Origin: Pseudomonas lurida
GTDB lineage: Bacteria > Pseudomonadota > Gammaproteobacteria > Pseudomonadales > Pseudomonadaceae
Assembly (NCBI RefSeq): GCF_013522705.1
Contig: NZ_JAAMRE010000032.1
Coordinates: 1-64,000 of the forward strand
Direction of reading: 5' to 3'
Length of the DNA: 64,000 nt
Below, piece after piece: positions 1 through 8,206 of the stretch. The position numbers and the translations under genes are program-made. Below the pieces are notes generated by a model. That model ran no database searches. It was not told the DNA's origin and saw only the letters and a list, made by a program, of their open reading frames with translations. The first letter of the stretch is position 1. Every line of letters begins with the position of its first letter.

Positions 1-126
1 ACCCGACAGAATGGTGAGCTCATCGTCACATTGCTTCTACCGTGCGGGGCAGATGCCTCCGACGCCGCGAACTTTCCTTTCGATATTGTCAGCCCGCCTG
101 ACGGCAACGTGAGCCTGCCCCAATGA
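1..126 (+). CDS. C-terminal end of a phage protein (partial)
   Basis: Frame 1 is open from the window edge to TGA at 124-126 and encodes about 41 residues ending in DGNVSLPQ. Its stop overlaps the next start as ATGA, which is typical of translationally coupled phage genes. Too little is present to name a family. Its place just before a tail-chaperone-like gene suggests a tail or tail-fibre protein, but that is inference from position only. Confidence 0.5.
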   Translation, partial: TRQNGELIVTLLLPCGADASDAANFPFDIVSPPDGNVSLPQ

Positions 127-374
127 ACATTGATTTCAGCAAGATGAAGACCCGCGACCAGCTGTTGGCGGAGAAGGCTCGAGCAGAGCTTGAGTTGGTG
201 CTCAGCAATCGCCGGGCTGCCTACCTTTCCGAGTCCGATCCGTTGCGCCTGGAAGCGGACTATGACGCGTTGAGCCAGGGTAGGGCGCCTGACTACACCG
301 CCTGGCTTGCGTCGGTTGCCGCAATCAAAGCTCGGTTCCCGCTTCCGGTGAGCGCCTCCGCCCTCGACGCTTGA
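123..374 (+). CDS. Small phage tail-assembly-chaperone-like protein
   Basis: This is an 83-residue protein starting at an ATG that overlaps the stop of the preceding gene. Its composition (an acidic helical core, RRAAYLSESDPL near residues 31-42, WLASVAAIKARFP near 61-73) resembles small proteins found in pseudomonad prophages between tail-fibre genes and the lysis module, often annotated as tail assembly chaperones. No catalytic motif is visible. A rho-independent terminator follows directly, so it is probably the last gene of the tail transcript. The family assignment is by resemblance and position. Confidence 0.55.
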   Translation: MNIDFSKMKTRDQLLAEKARAELELVLSNRRAAYLSESDPLRLEADYDALSQGRAPDYTAWLASVAAIKARFPLPVSASALDA

Positions 375-391
375 CCGCCCTATACACCGCC

Positions 392-415
392 ACCCGCCAC
401 TGAGCGGGTTTTTTT
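392..415 (+). terminator. Rho-independent terminator after the tail genes
   Basis: A short hairpin (ACCCGC, loop CACTGA, GCGGGT) is followed by a run of T residues. It separates the tail genes from the lysis genes. Confidence 0.8.
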
Positions 416-432
416 ACGCCTGGAGAAAGCCA

Positions 433-858
433 ATGCCGACCACCGAAACCCGTGGGGTGCGCAACAACAACCCCGGCAACATCGACTACAACCCGGCCAA
501 CCAGTGGCAAGGCCAGCTCAAGCCAGACCCTGCCATCGAGAAGCGGTTTGCCAGGTTCGACAGCCCGGAGAATGGAATCCGTGCCCTCGGCAAGCTGCTG
601 CTGACCTACCAGCGAAAGCATGGGCTCAAGACCGTCAAGGCAATCATCAGCCGGTGGGCACCGTCGGTAGAGAACGACACCGCTGCGTACGTGCGCGCGG
701 TTGAAGCCAATACCGGCACCCGGCCTGGCGCCGAGATCGACCTGAGCCAGCCGACGGTGATGACTGGCTTCGTCAAAGCGATCATTCATCACGAGAACGC
801 ATGGTACGCATACCCCAACGCGGTTGTGGCGGAAGGCGTGCGGCGGGCGCTGGCATGA
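433..858 (+). CDS. Phage endolysin-like / P5-type structural protein
   Basis: This 141-residue protein has the conserved N-terminal signature RGVRNNNPGNIDYNP (residues 7-21), shared by phage proteins annotated as virion structural protein P5 or peptidoglycan-degrading endolysin. FDSPENGIRALGKLL follows near residues 42-56, then a helical core and HHENAW near 117-122. There is no signal peptide or membrane segment. It is the first gene of a lysis block, and its stop overlaps the Rz start (ATGA at 855-858). I infer a role in cell-wall degradation at lysis. The exact bond cleaved cannot be told from the sequence. Confidence 0.65.
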   Translation: MPTTETRGVRNNNPGNIDYNPANQWQGQLKPDPAIEKRFARFDSPENGIRALGKLLLTYQRKHGLKTVKAIISRWAPSVENDTAAYVRAVEANTGTRPGAEIDLSQPTVMTGFVKAIIHHENAWYAYPNAVVAEGVRRALA

Positions 859-1373
859 CGCCGGTGCAGAAACTGGTCGGTTTGTTGGGGCTGGTACTGG
901 TGTTGATGGCCGGCGCCGCGGGCGTGACCTGGCAGGTGCAGGACTGGCGGATGGGTAAGAAGCTGGCCGAACAGGCCGGCCTGCATCAGGGCGACATGGC
1001 CAGGATCAGCATGGCCGCTGCCGCCCAGGCCCGCGCGGAGCAGGAGAAGCGCCTGGCCACCGAGCAACAGATCGCCGTCCAGGACCAACAACACACCAAG
1101 GAATTGACCGATGCCCAACGTATTCAGGCTGCTCTGCGCGATCGCCTTGCCACTGCTGATGTGCGGCTGTCAGTCCTTGTCGACGCAGCGGATACAGCCA
1201 GTGGATACAACATGCCTACCGCCGCCGGCGCCGTCGGCGTGGTTCATGCAACCCGTCGAGCCCAACTTGACCCAGCGCATGCTCAACGAATTATCGCCAT
1301 CACCGATGCCGGCGACCAAGGATTGATCGCGCTGCGGGCGTGCCAGGCGTATGTCAGGGCCATTGCGCCCTGA
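855..1373 (+). CDS. Rz-like i-spanin (DUF2514/LysB-type lysis protein)
   Basis: The chosen ATG overlaps the endolysin stop by four bases; the upstream extension of the frame has no support. The 172-residue product has one N-terminal membrane segment (residues about 6-24), then a long Ala/Gln/Glu-rich coiled-coil-like stretch (about 30-95), the classic inner-membrane spanin layout. A second lipoprotein frame (Rz1) lies inside it. Family knowledge: Rz and Rz1 span the periplasm and fuse inner and outer membranes after the endolysin acts. Confidence comes from topology, position and the nested partner. Confidence 0.8.
   Translation: MTPVQKLVGLLGLVLVLMAGAAGVTWQVQDWRMGKKLAEQAGLHQGDMARISMAAAAQARAEQEKRLATEQQIAVQDQQHTKELTDAQRIQAALRDRLATADVRLSVLVDAADTASGYNMPTAAGAVGVVHATRRAQLDPAHAQRIIAITDAGDQGLIALRACQAYVRAIAP
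1111..1326 (+). CDS. Rz1-like o-spanin lipoprotein nested inside Rz
   Basis: This 71-residue frame lies wholly inside the Rz gene in another reading frame. It begins with a hydrophobic segment ending in LLMCGC, a lipobox-like site with Cys19 as the likely lipidated residue. The mature part is short and proline-rich (PPPAPSAW near residues 37-44, SPSPMP near 62-67). A nested, proline-rich outer-membrane lipoprotein in the +1 frame is the standard arrangement for Rz1. It would pair with Rz to complete the spanin bridge. Confidence 0.8.
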   Translation: MPNVFRLLCAIALPLLMCGCQSLSTQRIQPVDTTCLPPPAPSAWFMQPVEPNLTQRMLNELSPSPMPATKD

Positions 1374-1440
1374 CCTACATTCCCGGTCGCAAAAATTAAC
1401 ATGACCCCAATAAACACCCACTTTGCAAAGGATTGCAAAA

Positions 1441-2235
1441 ATGACAAACCCAATCGTTCCATGGATGGGCGGCAAGCGTCGCTTGGCTGATCGCCTTATT
1501 CCTCTGTTCCCACCGCACGAATGCTACGTTGAAGTGTTTGCTGGTGGTGCTGCGCTTTACTTCATGCGCCCTCAGGCCGCCCCGGTCGAAGTTCTCAACG
1601 ATATCAATGGCGACCTGGTGACGTTGTACCGGGTGGTGCAGAACCACATGGAGGAGTTCGTACGCCAATTCAAATGGGCCCTGAGCTCGCGCCAAGTGTT
1701 TGAGTGGCAGAAGATGACCCGACCGGAAACCCTCACCGATATCCAGCGAGCTGCCCGTTTTTTCTACCTGCAGCACCATGCCTTCGCCGGGAAGGTCAGC
1801 GGCCAGACCTTCGGCACTGCCACTACGGGCCCCGCTATTAATCTGTTGCGGATCGAAGAGAACCTTTCCGCAGCCTGGCAGCGCCTCTCCGGAACCTATG
1901 TCGAAAACTTAGGATGGCTCGAATGCGCCGAGCGCTACGACCGGCCCCACACCTTCCACTACATGGACCCACCTTACTGGCAGACCGCGGGCTACGGGGT
2001 GGACTTTCCGTTCGAAAACTATGAGCGAATGGCCGACTTCATGCGCCGCTGCAAAGGCAAGGTCATGGTGAGTATTAACGACCATCCTGATATTCGGCGG
2101 GTATTTGAAGGGTTTCACTTTGAAACGCTGGAAATCCGCTACAGCACCGCCAATCAGCGCCAGGGAAAAGCCGAGGTCAGCGGCGAGCTTGTGATCATGA
2201 ATTGGAAACCCTCCGACCTCGGCGGGCTGTTCTAG
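1441..2235 (+). CDS. Phage DNA adenine methylase (D12/Dam family)
   Basis: This 264-residue protein has the N-terminal S-adenosylmethionine-binding motif PWMGGKRRL, followed by VEVFAGGAA and the catalytic DPPY motif in HYMDPPYW. This order is that of the D12 class (Dam-like) of N6-adenine methylases. The ATG at 1441 is chosen because AAAGGA lies eight bases upstream; an in-frame TTG at 1423 is less likely. Phage Dam enzymes protect against restriction or adjust replication and packaging. Its stop shares the four-base palindrome CTAG with the stop of the convergent SRAP gene. Confidence 0.88.
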   Translation: MTNPIVPWMGGKRRLADRLIPLFPPHECYVEVFAGGAALYFMRPQAAPVEVLNDINGDLVTLYRVVQNHMEEFVRQFKWALSSRQVFEWQKMTRPETLTDIQRAARFFYLQHHAFAGKVSGQTFGTATTGPAINLLRIEENLSAAWQRLSGTYVENLGWLECAERYDRPHTFHYMDPPYWQTAGYGVDFPFENYERMADFMRRCKGKVMVSINDHPDIRRVFEGFHFETLEIRYSTANQRQGKAEVSGELVIMNWKPSDLGGLF

Positions 2236-2912
2236 GGTGCAGGCTGTATCAGGTTGGGCCCCTTGTTCCGGACGTTTCCCACGGCCGTATCGACCTTGAA
2301 CCATTCGAAGGCCTCGGCTGGCTCGCCCTGGTGCAGCACCATCTGCTCGGCGCGTTCCTTGGGCGTGGCAGGGTCCAACCATTCACGGGCCAGTTCAGGA
2401 TTCAGCACCACGGGCCGCCGGTCATGGATGTCAACCATGCCGCCGGCGCTGTCGGCAGTGATGATCACAAAGCCATCGTGCTCACCTGGGCCTTCGTCAG
2501 CGTTGGGCAGCTGGCCGATAGCTGCGCAGTAGATCGGCGCGCCGTCGCGCCGGCGGATCAGGTAGGGCTGCTTCTTCGGGCCGCCTTCATCGACCCATTC
2601 AAACCAGTTATTGATCGGTGTGATTGCCCGGTGCGGCCAGATCGCCCGGAAGAACGGGCCGTGGGCCACCTTCTCGACACGAGCGTTGATCGGCGCCGCA
2701 CGGTCCTTGGCCCAATGCGGTCGCCATCCCCAGCGCACCGGATCAGCCAGCAGCAATTCGCCTTGTACGTGGAGCAGGGCAACCTGGGTGGTGGGCGCGA
2801 CGTTGTATCGTTCCAGTGGCAGCTCGCCAACTGAGTTGACCATGGCGTTCGGCATGCTCAGGGCCGCGACGAAGTCATGAATGCCGCTGTATTGAGACAG
2901 TCTCCCGCACAT
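2232..2912 (-). CDS. SRAP/HMCES-type peptidase (YedK family)
   Basis: The start is set at the second ATG so that the protein begins MCGR, because the family requires Cys2 exposed after Met removal. The 226-residue protein then carries WFEW (catalytic Glu region) and a conserved His-containing DIHDRRPVVL, the SRAP hallmarks. Family knowledge: these enzymes make a stable thiazolidine crosslink to abasic sites in single-stranded DNA and protect them during replication. It sits divergent from umuDC, with a LexA box between them, which fits SOS control. Length is normal for the family. Confidence 0.9.
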   Translation of the reverse strand: MCGRLSQYSGIHDFVAALSMPNAMVNSVGELPLERYNVAPTTQVALLHVQGELLLADPVRWGWRPHWAKDRAAPINARVEKVAHGPFFRAIWPHRAITPINNWFEWVDEGGPKKQPYLIRRRDGAPIYCAAIGQLPNADEGPGEHDGFVIITADSAGGMVDIHDRRPVVLNPELAREWLDPATPKERAEQMVLHQGEPAEAFEWFKVDTAVGNVRNKGPNLIQPAP

Positions 2913-2977
2913 ACGCAAATCTCCGTCTGTCGAAATTACCTACAGAAAAATTGACCGCAAGCCGGGCGCAAAGTTAA

Positions 2978-2993
2978 CTGTACATTCGTACAG
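2978..2993. promoter_or_regulatory. LexA (SOS) box between the SRAP gene and umuDC
   Basis: CTGTACATTCGTACAG fits CTGT-N8-ACAG exactly. It lies 20 bases upstream of the umuD start and 66 bases from the SRAP start, so it could repress both directions. Confidence 0.9.
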
Positions 2994-3013
2994 TATTTGT
3001 AAAAGGCTGCGCC

Positions 3014-3439
3014 ATGAGCTTTTCCATTTTAGGTCCTATTGCCGAGGGCGGCACGAAGCTGCCTTACTGCTCGTTTCGTGTCCCAGCGGGATTTCCCTCG
3101 CCAGCAGCTGACCATATAGAGCAGCACATCTCACTGGATGAGGTTTTAAACATCAGGGCGCCGCACGTCTATCTGATCGCCATTACCGGTGAGAGCATGC
3201 AGGGTGCAGGTATTTTCGAGGGAGACTTGGCAGTTGTGGATCGGTCTATTGAGCCGGCCCACGGGCATGTGGTGGTGGCCCTGCTGAACAATGACCCCAT
3301 CTGCAAGCGACTGTGCAAGCGCGGTAAAGAAGTGATTCTTTTATCGGAGAATCCGAAATACCCGGCGCGGTACATTTTAGAGGGGGACGAGCTGTCGATC
3401 TGGGGCGTTATCACCAGCACCGTGCGCAGCCATGTCTAA
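3014..3439 (+). CDS. umuD: UmuD-like subunit of DNA polymerase V
   Basis: This 141-residue S24-type peptidase has a short N-terminal arm ending in PAGFPSPAADHIEQ, where self-cleavage is expected between Ala25 and Gly26. The catalytic Ser is in GESM (Ser61) and the likely Lys is in CKRL (Lys98), each one position from E. coli UmuD Ser60/Lys97. RecA-promoted cleavage gives UmuD', which joins UmuC in mutagenic polymerase V. A consensus LexA box lies just upstream, and the gene overlaps umuC by eight bases, so both are one SOS operon carried by the prophage. Confidence 0.92.
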   Translation: MSFSILGPIAEGGTKLPYCSFRVPAGFPSPAADHIEQHISLDEVLNIRAPHVYLIAITGESMQGAGIFEGDLAVVDRSIEPAHGHVVVALLNNDPICKRLCKRGKEVILLSENPKYPARYILEGDELSIWGVITSTVRSHV

Positions 3440-4709
3440 GTCGACCCCGGTATTTGCCCTGATCGACTGCAACAGCTTCTATGCCAGCTGCGAGCGCGTG
3501 TTTCGCCCGGATCTGGCCAAGGTGCCCATCGTCGTCCTCAGCAATAACGACGGCTGCGTTATCGCCAGGAGCTACGACGCAAAGCCTTTCATCAAAATGG
3601 GCGAACCGTACTTCCAGATCAAGCATAAGCTCAAGCAGCACGGAATAGTGCCGTTCTCGTCCAACTATGCGCTCTACGGCGACATAAGCGAGCGAGTCAT
3701 GACGCTGATCGAGAGCATGGTGCCCGCTGTGGAGATCTACAGCATTGACGAAGCCTTCGCCGATCTGACCGGTATCGAAGGTCTGGATGCTCTGGGACGC
3801 CAAATTCGCGCACGCGTTCTGCAGTGCACCGGCATCCCGGTCGGCGTTGGAATCGCCAGCACGAAGACCCTGGCCAAGCTGGCAAACCACACGGCGAAAC
3901 GCCTGCAAGCCCAGACTGGCGGTGTAGTGAACATCACCGACCCCGTCAAGCGTGACTGGGTGTTGCGCAATACAGACGTTTGCGAGGTGTGGGGTGTCGG
4001 GCGGAAGATGAAACTCCACCTCGACGCAATTGGAATCAAGACCGCGATGGACTTGGCCAAGGCTGATCCGTGGACACTTCGAAAGAAATTCAGCGTAGTG
4101 ATCGAAAAGACGGCGCGTGAGCTTGCCGGCACTTCATGCCTGGAGCTTGATGAGCCCGATCCGCCAAAGCAGGAAATCTGCTGTAGCCGGATGTTCGGAA
4201 AGAGGCTGACTGAGTTGGCCCCAATCAAGGAAGCCGTGGCCACCTACATGATGCGGGCCTCGGAAAAGCTGCGCGCACAGAGCTCTCTGTGCAAAAAGAT
4301 CCGTGTCTGCATCCGCACCGGGATGTTCAACCCGGAGGAAGCGAAGTATGCCAATGGCGTGGTGTTGGATATGCCGTTTCCCACCGACGACGTGCGATTG
4401 CTAACCAAGGCGGCGGTGGACGCCCTGGATCGAATTTTTCGACCAGGCTTCAAGTACAGCAAGGCTGAGGTAATGTTGCTTAACCTGTGCCAGCCAGGCG
4501 AATACACGGATGATCTATTCGCCGTGTCACAGCCGGCCGAAGCCACCAGAGTGATGACCGTGCTGGACCAGATCAACGAACGGTGGGGAAGGGGAACGCT
4601 GCGGTCGGCCAGTGTGCCGACGAATCCTGACTGGGGGATGCGGCGTGAAATGATGAGCCAGAGCTATACGACAAGGCTTGATCAGCTGTGGTCCGTCGCG
4701 TGTAAATGA
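3432..4709 (+). CDS. umuC: UmuC-like Y-family DNA polymerase (Pol V catalytic subunit)
   Basis: This 425-residue protein opens with FALIDCNSFYASCERVF, the Y-family palm motif with the first catalytic Asp. YSIDEAF, with the second acidic pair, is near residue 103, and VGVGIASTKTLAKLAN follows. The thumb, little finger and a C-terminal UmuC domain complete the normal length. It performs error-prone translesion synthesis with UmuD'. The start overlaps the umuD stop, giving coupled translation. It is the last gene before the tRNA-Val fragment, so it appears to be phage cargo at the element's edge. Confidence 0.93.
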   Translation: MSKSTPVFALIDCNSFYASCERVFRPDLAKVPIVVLSNNDGCVIARSYDAKPFIKMGEPYFQIKHKLKQHGIVPFSSNYALYGDISERVMTLIESMVPAVEIYSIDEAFADLTGIEGLDALGRQIRARVLQCTGIPVGVGIASTKTLAKLANHTAKRLQAQTGGVVNITDPVKRDWVLRNTDVCEVWGVGRKMKLHLDAIGIKTAMDLAKADPWTLRKKFSVVIEKTARELAGTSCLELDEPDPPKQEICCSRMFGKRLTELAPIKEAVATYMMRASEKLRAQSSLCKKIRVCIRTGMFNPEEAKYANGVVLDMPFPTDDVRLLTKAAVDALDRIFRPGFKYSKAEVMLLNLCQPGEYTDDLFAVSQPAEATRVMTVLDQINERWGRGTLRSASVPTNPDWGMRREMMSQSYTTRLDQLWSVACK

Positions 4710-4867
4710 AGGGATGGTGTTCGGTAGGCAGGTCGTCGGGGAGGGTGATGCTGTAGCAATATCCAACGCTAAGTTGTTGATTCTTATAGGGCGTATGGTG
4801 CGTTTTGGATACATAGAAAAATGGTATGTTTTCCTTTTGCATCAGATACTTGCATGGGTTTCGGGGT

Positions 4868-4916
4868 CACCTTGACATGGTGGGGGTCGTTGGTTCGAGT
4901 CCAATCGCGCCTACCA
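4868..4916 (+). other. 3' fragment of tRNA-Val(GAC), candidate attR site
   Basis: The stretch holds CACC of the anticodon stem, an anticodon loop with GAC, the T arm (GTTGG, loop TTCGAGT, CCAAT) and the 3' acceptor strand ending in CCA. The D arm and 5' acceptor are absent: the sequence before 4868 does not fold as tRNA. This is what a phage leaves after inserting in the 3' half of a tRNA gene. The matching full-length copy should lie left of the window. Confidence 0.78.
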
Positions 4917-4945
4917 AACAAAATCCGCTCTGCTGGGCGGTTTAG

Positions 4946-4975
4946 AAGGGCTCACCGAAAGGTGGGCCCTTTTTT
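4946..4975 (+). terminator. Rho-independent terminator after the tRNA-Val fragment
   Basis: An 11-bp stem (AAGGGCTCACC, loop GAAA, GGTGGGCCCTT, one G-T pair) runs into six T residues. It is probably the native terminator of the tRNA-Val transcript on the chromosomal side. Confidence 0.85.
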
Positions 4976-5074
4976 GTTGCCCTGGATTTACTTCAACGCA
5001 GATCGACGCCCAGACTAAAGTGCTGGGTAGACCAGCCGATAACGTGAGCACTATCTCGTTATTGGATACTCGAC

Positions 5075-5500
5075 ATGCTTACCAACGTTGGTAATTCCAC
5101 CTCCGTAGTCGTCCCGCAGACCACGTCCATCACCAGCGAGACGACCAAGAACGAAAGCACCGGCGCCTTGACTATCCGCATGGATCCCAGCGCCAAGGGC
5201 GCCGCTGCCGCAGGCGGCGCGGACCAGGCTTCATCCGGCCCGCAGGAGTCCGACCGGGTCAAGGAATTGAAGAAACAGATCGAGCAGTTGCAAGAGCAGC
5301 TTCTGGAGGCGCAGCAGGCGTTGCAGAGAGCTCAGGCCAGTAAACAGAGTGAAGAGGCCAAGGCCGTGGCTGTCGCAGCGGCTCAGTCGCAGATTACGAC
5401 CATCAGCGCGGCGTTGCAGACGGTCACTGGGGCTCTATTGCAGGCGGTCATGGATGAAAGCGGCAGCGGGAAGGGCTCGATGGTCAGCACCACCGCTTGA
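5075..5500 (+). CDS. FlxA-like coiled-coil protein
   Basis: This 141-residue protein has no signal peptide. Residues about 45-95 form a clear heptad coiled coil (VKELKKQIEQLQEQLLEAQQ), flanked by Thr/Ser-rich and Ala-rich ends. The layout matches the FlxA-like family, named after an E. coli flagellar-sigma-dependent gene of unknown biochemical function. It is the first chromosomal gene after the prophage boundary. The start is the ATG following a GATACTCGAC leader; the ribosome site is weak. Confidence 0.6.
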   Translation: MLTNVGNSTSVVVPQTTSITSETTKNESTGALTIRMDPSAKGAAAAGGADQASSGPQESDRVKELKKQIEQLQEQLLEAQQALQRAQASKQSEEAKAVAVAAAQSQITTISAALQTVTGALLQAVMDESGSGKGSMVSTTA

Positions 5501-5623
5501 GCCGAGCGCAAAGCAGTGAGGTAGCAACGGAGCCACGGGGGCGCCAAACTATTTTTTAATTCCGGTTGTCTATGAGGCAGGAAGTCCGTTTTCTCCTCTA
5601 TCAAGCCGACAGGATCGACCCCC

Positions 5624-7237
5624 GTGACTCATCAACCCAAAGACCTCCACACCCGCGTGGATAACTCTGAAACCGGTGATATCACATCGGCGGGTAAGAA
5701 CATTTTCTTCGCCGCCGTCGGCACCACCCGCATGCCTATGATCGTCACTGACCCCAATCGCGAAGATAACCCGATCATATTCGCCAACCAGGCGTTCCTG
5801 GACATGACGGGTTATAGCACCGACGAGATTTACGGGCGCAACTGCCGCTTTCTGCAAGGCCCGGACACCGATCGCGAGGTCGTCGCGCAGATCAAGCAAT
5901 CCATCAACGAAGAAGAAGATATTTCGGTCGAGTTGCTCAACTATCGCAAAGACGGTTCGACGTTCTGGAATGCTTTGTTCGTTTCGCCGGTGTACAACGA
6001 ATCCAATCAATTGATGTACTTCTTCGCTTCGCAGCTGGACGTCAGTCGTCGCCGCGACGCGGAAGATGCTTTGCGCCAGGCGCAGAAAATGGAGGCGCTG
6101 GGCCAGCTCACCGGCGGTATCGCCCACGACTTCAACAACCTGTTGCAGGTCATCGGCGGCTACGTGGAGATGGTTGACCGTGCCGTGCGCAAGCCGGTGC
6201 TGGACGAAGGCCGGGTGATTCGCAGCCTGAGCATGACCAAAGGCGCGGTGGAGAAAGCCTCCACGCTAACCCAGCAACTGCTGGCGTTTTCCCGCAAGCA
6301 AAAGCTGCAGGGACGAGTGATCAACCTTAATCATTTTGTCGATTTGGCCAGGCGCTCCGCGGAGCGGGTCATGGGCGACAACATTGATTTTCGTACCGAC
6401 CTGCAAACCGACCTATGGAACTGCCGCATCGATCCGACCCAGGTCGAGCTGGCGATTCTCAACATTGTGATCAATGCGCGTGACGCGCTGGTGGACCGTG
6501 ATCAGCCGGCACTGGCCATCGAAACGCGTAACATCCAAGTGCGTGAACTGAGCTCCATGTCCTACGACGGCTTGATGCCGGGCCGCTATGTCAGCATGGC
6601 CCTCACGGACAACGGCTGCGGCATGTCCGAGAGTATTCTTACGCGCGTCATGGACCCGTTTTTCACGACCAAGGATGAAGGCAAGGGCACCGGGCTGGGT
6701 TTGTCGATGGTGTACGGGTTTGCCAAGCAGTCCGGCGGCGCAGTGCGGATTTATTCCGAGGAGGGCCTGGGCACCACGGTGCGCCTGTATTTTCCGGCCG
6801 ACGAAGCCGGCGTGTCGCCCCATGAAGAGCCCAAGGTGTCGGAAGCACGCAGCGGTTCGGAACGCATCCTGATCGTCGAGGACCGCCCGGATGTCGCTGA
6901 GCTGGCGCGCATGGTGCTGGAAGACTACGGCTACCACACCACCATCGCCTACGGCGCTGCGGAGGCGTTGGAGGTGCTGGCCAGGGAGGAGCGCTACGAC
7001 TTGCTGTTCTCCGACGTGATCATGCCCGGCGGCATGAACGGCGTGATGCTGGCGCGAGAGGTCTGCCAGTTGTACCCCGATATGAAAATCCTGTTGACCA
7101 CCGGCTATGCGGAAAACGCCATCGAACGTACCGACCTGGGCGGCGCGGAGTTCGAAGTGATCTCCAAGCCCTGCTTGCCCAACGTGCTGGCCAAGAAGGT
7201 CAGGTACGTGCTCGATGGCCCCAATGGCGTGAGCTGA
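5624..7237 (+). CDS. Blue-light LOV-histidine kinase-receiver hybrid
   Basis: This 537-residue protein uses a GTG start with AGGA nine bases upstream. Residues about 36-140 are a LOV/PAS domain with GRNCRFLQG, where Cys74 is the residue that forms the flavin adduct in light. A HisKA domain follows with phospho-His167 in [11 protein letters not shown], then an HATPase with NIVINARDA and [12 protein letters not shown], then a C-terminal receiver with Asp464 in FSDVIMPGG. It has no membrane segment, so it is a soluble photoreceptor kinase. The same domain order is known in plant-associated pseudomonads. No partner regulator is adjacent, so its output target is unknown. Confidence 0.93.
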   Translation: MTHQPKDLHTRVDNSETGDITSAGKNIFFAAVGTTRMPMIVTDPNREDNPIIFANQAFLDMTGYSTDEIYGRNCRFLQGPDTDREVVAQIKQSINEEEDISVELLNYRKDGSTFWNALFVSPVYNESNQLMYFFASQLDVSRRRDAEDALRQAQKMEALGQLTGGIAHDFNNLLQVIGGYVEMVDRAVRKPVLDEGRVIRSLSMTKGAVEKASTLTQQLLAFSRKQKLQGRVINLNHFVDLARRSAERVMGDNIDFRTDLQTDLWNCRIDPTQVELAILNIVINARDALVDRDQPALAIETRNIQVRELSSMSYDGLMPGRYVSMALTDNGCGMSESILTRVMDPFFTTKDEGKGTGLGLSMVYGFAKQSGGAVRIYSEEGLGTTVRLYFPADEAGVSPHEEPKVSEARSGSERILIVEDRPDVAELARMVLEDYGYHTTIAYGAAEALEVLAREERYDLLFSDVIMPGGMNGVMLAREVCQLYPDMKILLTTGYAENAIERTDLGGAEFEVISKPCLPNVLAKKVRYVLDGPNGVS

Positions 7238-7489
7238 CCCTGGTGTAGGGGGCGCTGCCGCCGGCGCGCCCCATCGCCTTCGATACCCACAAAATTTATT
7301 GGATCGCAGCAACAATTTTTCTTGTTGGACACCCCCGCCCCCAGGCAGCAAAGTTGCCGCCACTGACGCTCGACCTTCCGGGTCAACAATAAAAAACCGA
7401 GCCGACTGCACGCCACCTCTTGCTGTGAACGCCTTGTTCACATCCTGCTGTAATGGCGCCGCAGCGCGCATTTAAAGGACCTCATCGTC

Positions 7490-8206
7490 ATGCAGACTGT
7501 TGTGAACCTATGGCCGTTGATCGGCGTACTTGTCATCGTGGTTGGCTTTGTCTTGCGCTTCAATCCGCTGCTGGTAGTGACCGCCGCTGCCATCGCCACG
7601 GGGCTTGCGGCCCACTTTCCCCTGGAAAAAATCCTCGCCACCATGGGCGATGGTTTCCTTCAGACCCGTGCCCTGCAATTGATTCTATTGTTACCGCTGG
7701 CAGTTATCGGCCTGCTGGAGCGCCACGGGCTGCGTTTGCATGCGCAGAACTGGATAGCACGGTTCCAGCGCGCCACGGTCGGGCGCCTGTTGATCATCTA
7801 TCTGTTCGTGCGCGAATCCACCGCGGCCATGGGCTTGACCAGCCTGGGCGGGCATCCGCAAATGGTGCGCCCGCTGCTGGCGCCGATGGCCGAAGGCGCG
7901 GCTGAAAAACGCTACGGCAAACTGCCGGACAAGGTGCGCCATAAAGTGCTCGCCATGTGTGCGGCGACGGACAATGTCGGGCTGTTTTTTGGTGAAGACA
8001 TCTTCGTCGCCTTTGGCGCCATCGCGCTGATGCACACGTTCCTGCTGGGCTCGGGGATCGATGTGGAGCCGTTGCACATTGCGGTGTGGGGCATTCCTAC
8101 GGCGATCTGTGCATTTATCGTGCATGCGATCCGGCTGCACCGCTTCGATCGACGGCTCACCCGTGAGCTGACGCCCACCGCGACGGCCGTGGAGGCGGAG
8201 CAATGA
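7490..8206 (+). CDS. 5-oxoproline transporter subunit, DUF969 family
   Basis: This 238-residue membrane protein has several hydrophobic segments, starting with LIGVLVIVVGFVLRF and LQLILLLPLAVIGLL. AAGGAC precedes the ATG. DUF969 and DUF979 proteins occur as pairs next to pyroglutamyl-peptidase genes and are assigned to pyroglutamate (5-oxoproline) transport. Here the stop overlaps the DUF979 start by four bases and pcp follows, which is exactly that arrangement. Substrate assignment is therefore from family and neighbours, not from binding residues. Confidence 0.85.
   Translation: MQTVVNLWPLIGVLVIVVGFVLRFNPLLVVTAAAIATGLAAHFPLEKILATMGDGFLQTRALQLILLLPLAVIGLLERHGLRLHAQNWIARFQRATVGRLLIIYLFVRESTAAMGLTSLGGHPQMVRPLLAPMAEGAAEKRYGKLPDKVRHKVLAMCAATDNVGLFFGEDIFVAFGAIALMHTFLLGSGIDVEPLHIAVWGIPTAICAFIVHAIRLHRFDRRLTRELTPTATAVEAEQ

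Larger units (their letters stand above)
1..4916. mobile_element. Right end of a prophage ending in a tRNA-Val(GAC) fragment
   Basis: The segment carries tail-type, endolysin, Rz/Rz1, Dam-methylase and SOS-mutagenesis genes. It stops at a 49-base 3' fragment of a tRNA-Val(GAC) gene, beyond which ordinary chromosomal genes resume. Phages that integrate into tRNA genes usually leave the whole tRNA on one side and a 3' copy on the other. I infer that the intact tRNA, the integrase and most structural genes lie to the left of the window. The left boundary is not visible, so the element's size is unknown. Confidence 0.75.

Noticed and set aside
2930-2945. Second possible SOS box near the SRAP start (CTGT ... 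ACAG)
   Set aside because: The spacer is 11 bases instead of 8, so it does not fit LexA.
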